Below are positions 13,764-25,300 of a stretch of 64,000 bases of DNA, in pieces (the first letter of the stretch is position 1; every line of letters begins with the position of its first letter). The translations under genes and the position numbers were made by a program. The notes beneath the pieces are model-generated. The model had not been told where the DNA came from. It worked only from the letters and a program-made list of their open reading frames with translations, and made no database searches. Origin of the DNA: Lepisosteus oculatus (lineage: Eukaryota; Chordata; Actinopteri; Semionotiformes; Lepisosteidae); contig NC_090698.1 in assembly GCF_040954835.1 (NCBI RefSeq), positions 51,036,284 through 51,100,283 on the forward strand, read 5' to 3'.

Positions 13764-14348
13764 GCCAGCAGCCATATCACCCTGCAACTCACAACTGGCA
13801 ACCCACTGAAGCTCAGCAGGTGTGAGCCTAGTCAGTACCTGGATGAGAGACCTCCTAGGAAAAATTAAGGTTGCTGCTGGAAGAGGCGTTAGTGGGGCCA
13901 GCAGGGGGTGCTCACCCTGCGGCTCATGTGGGTCCTAATGCCCCAGTGTAGTGATGTGAACACTATACTGTAAACAGGGCCGTCCTTCCGATGAGACGTA
14001 AAACCGAGGTCCTGACTCCCTGTGGTCATTAAAAATCCCAAGGTGTTTCTCGAAAAGAGCAGGGGTGTACCCCAGCATCCTGGCCAAATTTCCCATCGCC
14101 CTTTATTAATCATGGCCTCCTAACAATCCCCCCTCTATAAATTGGCTTAATTACTCTGCTCTCCTCCCCACTGATCGCCACATTTTGCTGATGTGTGGTG
14201 AGCGTTCTGGCGCACTATGGCTGCTGTCGCATCATCCAGGTGGATGTTGCACATTGGTGGTGGTGGAGGGGAGTCCCCATTGCCTGTAAAGCGCTTTGAG
14301 TGGAGTGTCCAGAAAAGCACTATATAAATGTAAGCAATTATTATTATT
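13764..14348 (+). mobile_element. 5S-rRNA-derived SINE, near full length, with LINE-like 3' tail
   Basis: The first ~125 bases follow 5S rRNA order: GCCATATCACCCTG, then AAGCTCAGCAGGTGTGAGCC (box A/intermediate element), then AGTACCTGGATGAGAGACCTCC (box C), then GTTGCTGCTGG. A ~400-base unrelated body follows. The 3' end reads TGTAAAGCGCTTTGAG, then GCACTATATAAATG, then ATT repeats, the same arrangement as the 3' end of the LINE at 3902-5790. This suits a SINE3/5S-SINE type mobilised by an L2/CR1-group LINE. It is not a functional 5S gene, because the 5S part is diverged and fused to the body. Confidence 0.85.
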
Positions 14349-14365
14349 CACACACACACACACAC
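14349..14365. repeat. (CA)n microsatellite
   Basis: A run of about eight CA units directly follows the ATT tail of the 5S-SINE. Confidence 0.85.
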
Positions 14366-16859
14366 TACAGCAAATGCACGAAAATACCATAGGACTTGTT
14401 CTTTCTTGTGTTCTGTATTATTCTGGATAAGCTGTATTTAGAAAAGCGTTTAATGGAATTATTTCACAGTACTCTTATGACTATCCTTGAAATATGTAAG
14501 GCATGTTTAAAAACTACGTCAGTAAACTTTTCCCCAATTAGCAGCTTAATTATTTTCAGAAATCCTGCTATAGAAGAAGCATGAATACTTGTCCAACATG
14601 TTTGTTGTCCCGATTCTTCATGAGCTTCAGGGAATTTTGAAGTATATTCACGTGGCTATGTCTACAACTACAGCATACAAAATACACTTAAATGTTTTTA
14701 CTAATGGAGAAACTAAATTAAAGGCCATGTGAATTCAATCACCAGCACACCATTACAAATCAAGGCACAGTACTGATATAACAAGATCTTTAAAAAGAGA
14801 ACAGTATGTTCAGGTTCTTAGATTATCAGTTAATGTGTACACTACATGACCATATGTCTTCTAAACCACAGAATTTGGACTGGGTCACTTTGCTCTTTGA
14901 GGCAATTGCAGAAGCAAACTCGGAATAAAGAATGAAATTTCTATCTGACAAGAGAATCTTTACATCAGTTGCCAAGACATTTTCACAAAAATCATTAGCA
15001 ACAACAACATTTAACCCCATAACTAGCAGCCAGTTTGAAGATGGAAAGTATTCACCCTACAGTGCAATGCATTCCATGTCTGCTCAACCAGGCATGTAAT
15101 TGCACACAAATTAATCACAGCATGGTACAGAGGAGGTTCTCACTTAAAGAAAAACAGATTTCTTAACACTGCACTTCCTCTAATTTCAGGTTCCAGAATA
15201 AAAAAGCATATATCTGTAATATCTCTACATTTTTAAAAGATTGATCCCACAATGTGGTTTTGATGTCATCCTGTTATGCAGTCTGCCATTTGTAAACATC
15301 TCAACATTCTACTTTCTATGTGACAGCATAACCAGTTCTCACCAATGAAAGAGCTCAGCTGCTGAAGAAAAAACACCTTGGATGACCTGAACTGCATCCT
15401 GCTACAGAAGAGTGGCTTGCATATAAATCCAGAATCTCTGCAGTAACTAAAGATATTTAAGACGCGTGAATAAGTATGCCCACAAGTAAAGAGTAAAAAG
15501 CAGTTAAGATGATACAGACGAGGCCCATTTAGCCCCCTCCCTCAAAAATAAAAAACTTATGATGAGCCCTGGACTTTAACCTCCTCTGTTAAGATTTCAG
15601 AGGCAAAAACTCATTTATCTATGAAGCACAGTATATACATCATATGGGTTCCGCTACTGTAGATTGTCCCTAGTTCTTGGCTTAAAAGAAACAGTCCTGC
15701 TGTGACTTGACAGTAGAAACATTCTACCTCCATAAGCATCTTTATACTTCCACTCGAGGAAATGGAGAGACTCTAAATTCCAAAGCAAATTGTTCAACTC
15801 TTGATACAAATAGGTCACAGTCCCAAGTAGAATAATTTGTTCACAAGATGGGATGCTTTTCACTTACTCATATTTAAACATAAAAGCAATAGCTTCTCTT
15901 CTCAGCTGACATGAGTGTGAACTCAAAGTGAAAATATGAAACGTAAGTGACAAGATTTTTTATCATCTCACATGTTTCTAACATTTGCTTCATTTAAAAA
16001 TAAAAAAAAGGAATGGCTAGTCAAAAGTCTGATGAAGCAAAACCTATCAACAATCCTTTATGAAATCCCTTCAATTCTACAATGGTGAGATTGTTCCTGC
16101 TGAGAAATAACTCTAATAACACTATCTTAGAAGAAGCAACTCGCTTTTAACAACCAGATGTTTTTTCAAATTTCAGAAGGAAATACATTCTGCATCCAGG
16201 TACTTGTTTTGCATTGTTAAATATTGCTCTGTTCCATGGCTAAACAGGTACCCTTCTTCTGGGACACAGTGCTCCTCCTTGCACGCATCTCACCCAGGCC
16301 ATAGGGATGGGTGTCGTCATGGAGACAGGAGACAGACAGTGCCAGGAGACTGCACTGTGAACAGAAATGAAAACACCACCTGAACAATTCTGACAAGAAA
16401 AACACATTGCAAGGTGCACTGCACAATCATGCCAGCAAAACCCCACACATTCTACAAGCAAAAAAAAAGTGTTGTTTTTAACAAAAATGACAGCAGGTGA
16501 GTTGACAGGATGTTTTCAGGAACTGAAAAACGTCTATTTTGAGGGAGACAGGCTACTAATAAAGATAACCATGTACAGATTCTACACTGCAATACCATAT
16601 AGATTCGACAGTACAATACCATGTAAAATATACTGTATCAGCAGTCCTGAGTATGGCTACTAAAAGGGGCTCCGATATCAAAAAACACTAAAGAAGAAAA
16701 ACCAACAAAAGAAATATCCTACTTTACTAACATGAATAACACTAGAAAAGAGTGTACAGGATTACTAACTAAAAAACCTGTTTTCTTATTAAATAAAAAC
16801 TCAAAGGTTGCCAAATTCTATCCACTTATCACAAATATTAAAAGTATAAAAAGTTCCAG
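14366..16859. other. No gene seen; intronic DNA
   Basis: AT-rich. A GC-richer patch near 16250-16400 gives overlapping chance frames but no motif or splice context. Nothing recognised. Confidence 0.55.
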
Positions 16860-17112
16860 CAACCCAGAACCTATTCCTGAAAGCCAGAGACATAGGGCAC
16901 AAGGCATGTCTACACCCCTGATGGAAAGCCAGACCACTGCAAGAAACACAAAGGCACACAATAACTCAGCACACATCTCCGAGAGTGGGAGGAAACCTAC
17001 AGGGAGGATATACAAACTCCACACAGAAAGCGGCTCAGACCCAAACAAACCTGGACCCAAGAGCTGTGAGGCAGCTGTAAAGGCAAAGGTGCACCGCACA
17101 ACCAAAATAACA
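16860..17112 (-). repeat. Family A SINE fragment
   Basis: It contains GGGAGGAAACCTACAGGGAG, ACAAACTCCACACAGAAAG and CAAGAGCTGTGAGGCAGC, the minus-strand core of the family A repeat. Open frames across it are chance products of the repeat. Confidence 0.7.
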
Positions 17113-19204
17113 ACTCTAAATTTGGAATTATGGATCAATTAAGTCAAAAATCAAACGTTCTCCACCCCCTGGTTTGAAAAGCTTCTAAAATGTTCCTCCA
17201 CACTTGTTCTAACATCTAACTTGGTTTCAGTTTAAGGCAATAAAATGCATTCTGACTGAACCACTGACATTCCAAACCTGTTTGACAACACCCGCCAAAA
17301 AAGAAAGAGCAATTGCTCCATTCAATATTTATTTGCTCCAGAATAATCCATTGGTAATAACTCTATTGCATTTCATTTCAAATGCATGGAATATTTTATA
17401 AAATATTGCCAGAGAAAAAATAAACATGGAAACAAAGATGGTTTGTTTTAAATTTTAAAGGTTGCTATAACCAGCGAGTGCCACTTAAATACTTATGACC
17501 AGGCATTTTGATGTAGTAGAACTGGCAGTGTCTGTGATTGTTCTCACATGGAGCATGATGCGTCAGTCTTGGTGAGATGGCATGACTGGTGGTCTCCCAA
17601 ATGGTCTGTCAATGGCGGAGCCAGGCTAGAAATTGCAGGCATTTAACAGTTTATATATCCTCTTCAGCTGTGCCCAATCAGATCTTTTACTAATGAGCAG
17701 ATTTAGTATTCATGCGACTCAAGTGTATCGGTGTCAGCCATGTACTATCAATGTAAGTCATAAAATATAAGACCAAATGTATTTATACAAATGATAAAGT
17801 CCATAATTAAGCTTCCAAAAACATATACATAGTGATACAGTAAGTTTCTTCTAAACTATGTACTTTACCCTTCAATGTAGCCACTTTATGTGATGGAACA
17901 GAACAACGAATGAAGAAAGGAGGATTAATCTGCTGTACTGCATGTGTACAGAGTCTGCTGCACAAGTCAACATCCCATTCAGACTATCAAGCAAACACCA
18001 CCTTTACTGTGACACAGAGCAACAGGAATAGTATCAGGGATGAATCATAATACTCCTTAATACTTTTATCACATAATTCCATGTTTAACATATTTACATG
18101 AAACTTTACAATTTGAATATCTGCTTATACGAAATTGGAGGATAGGCAAAACGTGTCATTACGGTATCTTAGTTTCTCCATAAGGGTGTGTTTTAGGAGC
18201 TGGGAGGGATCATAGCTGGCTTGTGCTTTGTTTCAGTATTTCTTTAAAAGGACAAGAAGAAAAAACAAAGAACAGATATTTCTTCTTTCTTGTTAATCAA
18301 TGGTTTTAAAGACCAGTTTAAACATTGTTGAGTTCTTTTAAAAGCAAAACACATTTCTGCGACATGTTTGTAATGTCAGGCTATATTCAATCTTCTTTGC
18401 ATATTTTTCTCACCATTACCTTTTTGTTGATTTACACTGTAAAACAATCATTCCAAAACAATCTGAAGTACGTCCAAACAATTTAAGTTTGGTTTTAGAA
18501 TCCCCATAACTATTTAATTGCTTTAGTTAAATCACCTGACTAGCAAGTTTCTTGGAAACAGGTTTTTCCCCCAAACTTACCCAACAGCAGGAAGCTTTAG
18601 GTTGACTCAGACATTATAGCAAACTAACATCAAGGCAAATGTGATGTCTCGACAAGATTCTTTAAAGCACCTACAGATTTAATCATTACCATTCAGATTA
18701 GAATTAATTGTAATACAACCTATAATAATCAACAGCTGATACTCCGGCATAAGTGTAGGTTGTATACAAGAAATGTGATCTTGTGTCATTTTGTCTTCAG
18801 CTAAGTAGGCTAAAAGTATTCCGACACTGAAAATTCATTAGACAACAAACAAACTTCAAGTAACAGTTCAGTGTTCATTATTCAGTATTACACACAGTAC
18901 ATATGCGTATGATCAGTATATACAAATGCATTCAGAATGTAATATGTTTCATACAGCTGTTAACAAGAAAATTAACAGATAGATAAAAGCACCTACTGAA
19001 TCTGAACTAAAGTGAACAGAACTTGATTTACAGTGAACTTCTATTAGATTTATTCAGAATTGTGTTGAACATTGACGATGGATCCACTTTAGTGCCTACG
19101 TGTCAATGTCTTTTTTTAATATCTGCCTACATGTAAAGTATGAAGAACCCTGATATACTACTTCAGTGCATTATATACTGTAGCATTAATTGCATAATTT
19201 AATT
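17113..19204. other. No gene seen; intronic DNA
   Basis: AT-rich with no recognised coding or repeat content. Confidence 0.55.
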
Positions 19205-19490
19205 AAATCACAGCACTGGGATCTTGGTATCTGGTTGGAGTTTGTATGTACTCCCCATGTTCGCGTGGGTTTCGTCTGGGTGCTCAGGTTTCCTCCCACA
19301 GTCGAAGACATACTGGCAGGTTAATCGGGTTTTGGAAACATTGCCCTGGTGTAAGCCCCAAGATGGACTGGCATCCCACCCAGGGTGTACCCTCCAATAT
19401 GACCTCTGCTTGCCGAGATAAATTCCGGCTCTGCCGAAACCCTGTATTGGATGAGGTGGTGAGAAAACAGATGGATACATATTTTGGATA
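19205..19490 (+). repeat. Family A SINE copy, well preserved 3' part
   Basis: It reads GGAGTTTGTATGTACTCCCC, CGCGTGGGTTTCGTCTGGGT, TCCTCCCACAGTCGAAGACA, GATGGACTGGCATCCCACCC and AGGGTGTACC, ending near GGATGAGGTGGTGAGAAAAC and AGATGGATA. This is the clearest reference copy of the family in the window. The tRNA-like head is missing. Confidence 0.78.
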
Positions 19491-21284
19491 ATCGGACTTA
19501 ACTGTGGTTCAATTAAGTGGAAAATATCCTAACAACTGGGAGATTTTACAACGAGGCAGCCCTTGCGAGACACGCATAGCTGTTAAGTCCTTTGAACTTC
19601 ACAAAACAAACTACAATTTTCTCTCTATAAAAGCATTGTGAGCCACTGCTTATATTTTGAGTACGTAGGCAGGTAGCATACTGTATGTAATCCATTTCCA
19701 CATCTGTGATGGTAAAAGATAATGCTGCCAACAAATGTAAATTTGAACATTGCTCTTAAAATAAGGCAAATATGGTTGTAGTACAAATGCACCAGTGTAA
19801 GAAGTAGTTCGCTGCTTTGAGTTATCACACTGGAAGCCTCAGTCTTGAAAATACAGTGGGGAGAGGCAAAAGGATGTCAGAGGTGTTGCAGTTCTGATAC
19901 CACTGGGAAACTGAATCTCCTATTTTTTTGTTTAATATAACTTATTTATTAAATAGAAGATTATGTTCAAATTGCTATATGGAAAGGCAGGATAATTTGT
20001 TTTACTCGAAGCAGAAGATGATTTTTCAGTTGAAGGATTCATTTCAGATATTAACTGTGTCTTTAGAAAAACTAAAATACAATATAGGCCATTACAGTTC
20101 ATACCTTAAGTTATGCGTCACTAGCACCCTCTGTCCCCTAAAGTTCATTACCAAACACCATCTCTTCACAAACGAGAATATTATGGCTTACGGCTATAGA
20201 AAACATGTTGAACACTGTTCTGCGAAAGGTTGAAAGTTAAGACTACGGCTCACCTCAAAGTCACCTTTTATTGAGTAATATGATTATGACCCTATAGCCT
20301 CAAAGAGCTTATCAGTCTTTGTCACACCTAAATCTATCTTGCTATTTGACATGATCCTGAGAATAACCATGTTAAATCAATACCTTGGGTCATCAAGAAC
20401 TGCAAAATGACAAAACCAGCTACTGCAGAGAATGACCATTTGTCATGGTCAGAAAGTCTCAAACCATACAAAACTACATTAATCAGCTCCCACTGAACTT
20501 GAGGCAGGATTGTTCCCATTTTAAAGGCAAGGTTAAAAGCACACAAATAAGAAATGTAGGGTTGATTTTCAAGATACCCAAATAGAAGGATTAGCTATTT
20601 ACAAAAGAACACATGTAAAAGTCATGACAGAAACATAACAAACGAAAAAAAGAACAGGACAACCATGTGACTTGGTAAAAACAAGAATAAAAGTTCAATT
20701 CCAAATTTTCAATAGAAACTAAAAAGTACCATAAAAGTATGGTCTTTGAGTGTCAAAAATATCACCAGTCAAAGAATCTCTAATGCATTTGGGCAACTGA
20801 GTTCCACAGAAATGGTATTATACCATTTTTGCACCAAAATTTGCCATGCTGCCAAGTAGGAAGTGATGATAGACTATCAGAATCTGCACTTACATAAAGT
20901 AGGAAATGAAGTGACCTACACTTTAATCAGTAAATCATGAATTACCTTAACAAAGGCTTTGCATCCTTTTCAATGGTTCTAGATCTCTTACAATGCCATG
21001 TCTCCGCTTAAAAAGCTCAACTGAGATTGTAGTGTTAATGAGCTGACACTGCCCATTCGAGAATATTAGTTAGGAACGAAACCGGAATTAGAAGTGAGTT
21101 TTGTTTAACACTGGTATGATAGCTGCAGACCTTACATTTACTGGTACAAAACCAGATATCGGGGACTCATTCATATATTCAAAAAGTAGAAAAGGAAAAG
21201 AGAAACTAGCTTGCTTTAAGTAGAAGCAAAGGAAAAAGGTCTTAAAGACAGGTAGTAGATTTCATTTCATCTACCAATTCAGTG
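19491..21284. other. No gene seen; intronic DNA
   Basis: AT-rich; nothing recognised. Confidence 0.55.
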
Positions 21285-21626
21285 TTACAGGCAGCAACCC
21301 CAGCAGCGAAATGAGGGATACTTGAGCTTCTGAAAGCAGGAGATTGCATAGTTATCATAACTGTAGGCGGCAAAGGCAGCAACTCGTTAATGGTAATCAG
21401 AACTGTATGAATTTAGAAAATCAGAATAACTAGCTGGTTTGAGTTTCCTTTTTACAGCAAAGAAAATAACTGGATTACTGCAATCCTTCTCATTAAGGCT
21501 AGAATAGGAGGATCTGGCTCTCTTAAGGGTACCCCTATAGGCATTCTGATGTTGCCCATAAGCTTGTAAAGGAACAGGTAGCCTATGTTCCTCAAGACAT
21601 TGTGTCATTCGGTCTTCATAGAACAT
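21285..21626 (-). pseudogene. Unidentified coding-like fragment with one internal stop
   Basis: The 79-codon frame starting MFYEDRMTQC and containing RGTLKRARSSYSSL and ASYSDFLNSYSSDYH stops at TAA (21387-21389). It then stays open in the same frame for 33 more codons, including AAFAAYSYDNYAI, to 21285. The basic, Ser/Tyr-rich composition on both sides of the stop looks like the low-complexity tail of an RNA-binding protein. A TTTCAG precedes the ATG by a few bases. I do not recognise the parent. It could be a processed pseudogene fragment in the slc12a2 intron, or chance. Confidence 0.3.
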
Positions 21627-21992
21627 GGTTCACTGAAATCATCAAGAAATAAAATACATACATTAAACATAGAACAGTACCACTGAAAGATCTGGTACTT
21701 GAGCCACCAGTAACACCAGCAGAAGCTTGTGTTTGTGTTAAAACCAAGCATTTAAAGGATGTAACATTATGAACAGGAATTATACCCAAACCACCATCTA
21801 AGCTGTGATTACTTCTTATTCATCATCTATCCAACCAGAGTTATTTAATATAGCCATAACAGGTGGGAGTAACCTCATGCAACAAAAAACAGTCATTCAG
21901 AAGGTGTCATGTTTCAGTGAGACAAAATAATATCACAACACTGACCGCATTCACCACTATAGAAAAAAAAAGTATTTTATAAATATAAAACA

Positions 21993-22380
21993 AGCCAGCA
22001 GCCATGTCACCCTGCAATTGGCAACCCACTGAAGCTCAGCAGGTGTGAGCCTGGTCAGTACCTGGATGGGAGACCTCCTGGGAAAAACTAAGGTTGCTGC
22101 TGGAAGAGGTGTTGGTGGGGCCAGCAGGGGGCGCTCACCCTGCGGTCCATGTGGGTCCTAATGCCCCAGTATAGTGACGGGGACACTATAGGGTAAAACG
22201 AGCGCCGTCTTTCAGATGGGACGTAAAACAGAGGTCCTGACTCTCTGTGGTTATTAAAATTCCCAGGGTGTTTCTCGAAAAGAGTAGGGGTGTAACTCCA
22301 GCATCCTGGCCAAATTTCCCATGCCTCCTAATAATCGCCCTCTATGAATTGGCTACATTACTTTGTTCTCCTCCTCCCCC
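21993..22380 (+). mobile_element. Second 5S-rRNA-derived SINE, lacking the LINE-like tail
   Basis: It begins GCCAGCAGCCATGTCACCCT and keeps AAGCTCAGCAGGTGTGAGCC and AGTACCTGGATGGGAGACC, a closer match to the 5S box C than the copy at 13764. The body aligns with the first copy through TTGGCTACATTACTTTGTTC, then diverges near 22380 into unrelated sequence. The GCGCTTTGAG/ATT tail is absent, so it is 3' truncated or rearranged. Confidence 0.82.
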
Positions 22381-25300
22381 CAACTCCGATGGCAGGCGGT
22401 TGGAGTATTCTTGGTCGCAGTTAATGGCAACGTCAGCTCAAAGATTTGGTTCAAACCACCAAATGGAGACAGGCATGCCAACAATGCGGAATTAACACTA
22501 GGATGAGAGAGATAAATATAAAACACATTTCTAATATAAAAGAAAAAAACCGAAATGGGAATTTGTTAATCTTTCAGCTCTCAAATCTTAAGTATTTCTT
22601 AAAAGCTGCTTTTAGACATTTTCTTTTTTTCTTTCAGTTCCAAGTTAACGAAATTATAAACAAGAAAAATAAATAATGGTCAGGGCATCTAAGGTCAAAA
22701 TGTTATGTGGGAATCATTTGTAAGTCTACAGGCCCACATAACCTCTTTGCTTATCTAGGCTAAGTTTGTCTCAAGGATATACTAAACAACAGTTTGAATG
22801 ATTCTAATTTTAACAGAACAAATTACTCTTCGCAAATTATCAGCATGGAAAAATAAAATACCTCCTGCCCACAAGGTTGAAGGAAATTTTCTATGACCTT
22901 TATTAAAGTACCTGAAAGTCTTTGTTCTTATGACAAAAAAAAACAAATATAATCTGGATAACTGGTACTGCTAAATCAACTTTTATAGAATGCAACCTTC
23001 ACAGATGTCTGGTTTGACTAAAGACATCACGGGTGCCCTGTTTCATTAAAAGGAAAATATTTTTAAGAGACAAAGCGGATGCACAGCAAAGATTGGGGAA
23101 ACTGATTTGGTGTGAAAATGAAATCAAAGAAAAAAAGAAAATTACAATGTGCACCCAACTTAACCCTTACTGCCAGAAACTTCTCCAACAAAAATAAGCA
23201 TAATGCTTTGATGATTATGCCTGTCATAAAAAACATTACCAAAAATTTCTGTGAACCAGTTATTAGTTTGCCATGCTCACAAACGGAGAGCAACAGCACA
23301 ACATAACATTGTAAAATGTATTGGTAGCTCTGACTAATTAGTTTTATATCCTGGCCAAGCACCTCAAACGTACATTTATAAACTGTGACAAAAAAGTAGA
23401 AGGGATCAAAAAAGTTTTTTTAAATACACATTACAATTTATATTATAGCATTGGCTTCCTGCCAATGTACACTTCCTACCCGTGGTTGCAGTGACATATG
23501 ACTTGAAAAGTACTGTCAGTGCCAGACTAGTCATTCAAAACAGGCCATTGTCTGAAGGAAATCAACGCGCCTTCTCCAAACAATGCCCTATTAATACCCA
23601 AAGGGATTAATGAGGGGCTCAGTTCTTCAGGATAGATTCTGAGAAGACTTTGATCACATGAGCATTGTTACAAGGTTTACGGACAGTGTTGGAAGTGAGG
23701 GAGATACATTTTCTAAAACGCAATTTAAAAGGATTTAAGTAAAAACAAAAATGATAGTCATGTACGCGTTCATAAATCCTTCATATTCAAGCCCCATGAA
23801 GATTTGTGGGCATAAAAGAAATCTTTATTGCTTATCACACAATACCAATAAACTTGACAATTTGTGTCCAGCCAGAAAGTTTAAATCAAAATTGTCATTT
23901 GTTGTTAATTTTGGACCAGTCAAAGACATCAGAACTATATGGAAACACCAACTTCACTGTAAGATGAAGTATCTTCCAGAAACAAAAAGCTTCCTGTGGT
24001 TGTTCCACCTACCTACGGTGTGATGATGCAATGAAAAAGTACACCCTCTTAAGATCTTAAGCTTTAACATATTTTGACATATTTGACCTTCACCTAGTCT
24101 TAATTTTGTGCGTTATTTGTCCAAGTAGATTAGCAAGAATTCAATATCTTCTTGTGAACAAGTACAGTACATCACTTGATTCTGCAACCAGTGGTGTAGC
24201 TTTAGCAGCAGAGCTGCTCAGCCTCTCAAATCAGCTGGGACTTGCATCCTTACAGAACTGCTTCAGTTCTGTGATGGTTGAAGGCTCTCGTGTACAGCTC
24301 TATTTAGTCTCTGCCACTGTACCTATGGGATTTAGGCCCGACCAAACGAGGTTACTTTTATCCATTAGGCCTTGGTGAGGAGGTACAATCTCTAAATAGG
24401 TTAAAGCATAGAATCTTAGGGGATGTACTTAGTTATTTACCACACAGAAATACACAATACACTGTTCTTACCCCCATCAAACTACATACTTAAAGAGCTT
24501 CCCTCCCAGATAATGTGGATACATACAAGGTGTGGACTTCATTGACAGACTACTGCACAGTACAGTTATTTTGGACAGATACAATACAACTAATGGGAGC
24601 AGTCATAAATCAGTGAACTATATTCTTGTCCAGCATTCAACATTCAGTAACATTAGCATGAAGATATTAATAATTCAGTTTATTCCACCATCTCCAATTG
24701 TTTGGTATAAAGTGAATAAACATGCTACATAAGGATTTTGGACTGGATGGTCAATATCGTGCAGCATATTTATTAATTTATTGAAAAAGAAAACTATATT
24801 TCTCCTTGATTGAAAATTAACATATTAAAAATATTACCATGTTATCTGAGAAATATGGATATTTTACCATTTTTTAAAAAATCAGTAAATAACTTTAACC
24901 GAGTCCTCTTTACTGCTATATATACTTGAAGGATTAATACAGGATAAAAAAGGTCCTTTTGAAAAATCTGGATACTACTTCTAGGGTATCAATGCAGTTG
25001 TATAGAATTAAGCAACTGCTCTCATTGTACTGGGACTATATGATTAGTTTAGATGATTCAAAATGATGAATTTCAATTTTATGCCAATACTGAAGGTAAT
25101 ACGATTTCACTTCCTAGACTAGACTATATCAGGTTCACACCAGCTGCTCTCTACAGCCGACGGGCTTAAAGTTTTGTTTAGCTGCTCAGTGTTGCTCAAC
25201 TTTTTCCTCATCTCATCTCTTAAAAAAAGAGATTCCACTCCCGAGACTAAAAGGAGGTCTTTCTACTTTTAAGATAATATACAAGTTATTTTTAGCAATA

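Noticed and set aside
13764..13890. Possible 5S rRNA gene
   Set aside because: Diverged in the internal promoter and fused to a SINE body with a LINE-type tail; a second copy shows the same fusion.
16732..17142. 136-codon plus-strand frame
   Set aside because: Its second half runs antisense through a SINE fragment; the composition comes from the repeat.
24018..24070. Possible Tc1-like terminus (GATGCAATGAAAAAGTACAC)
   Set aside because: No second terminus or transposase sequence nearby; too short to call.
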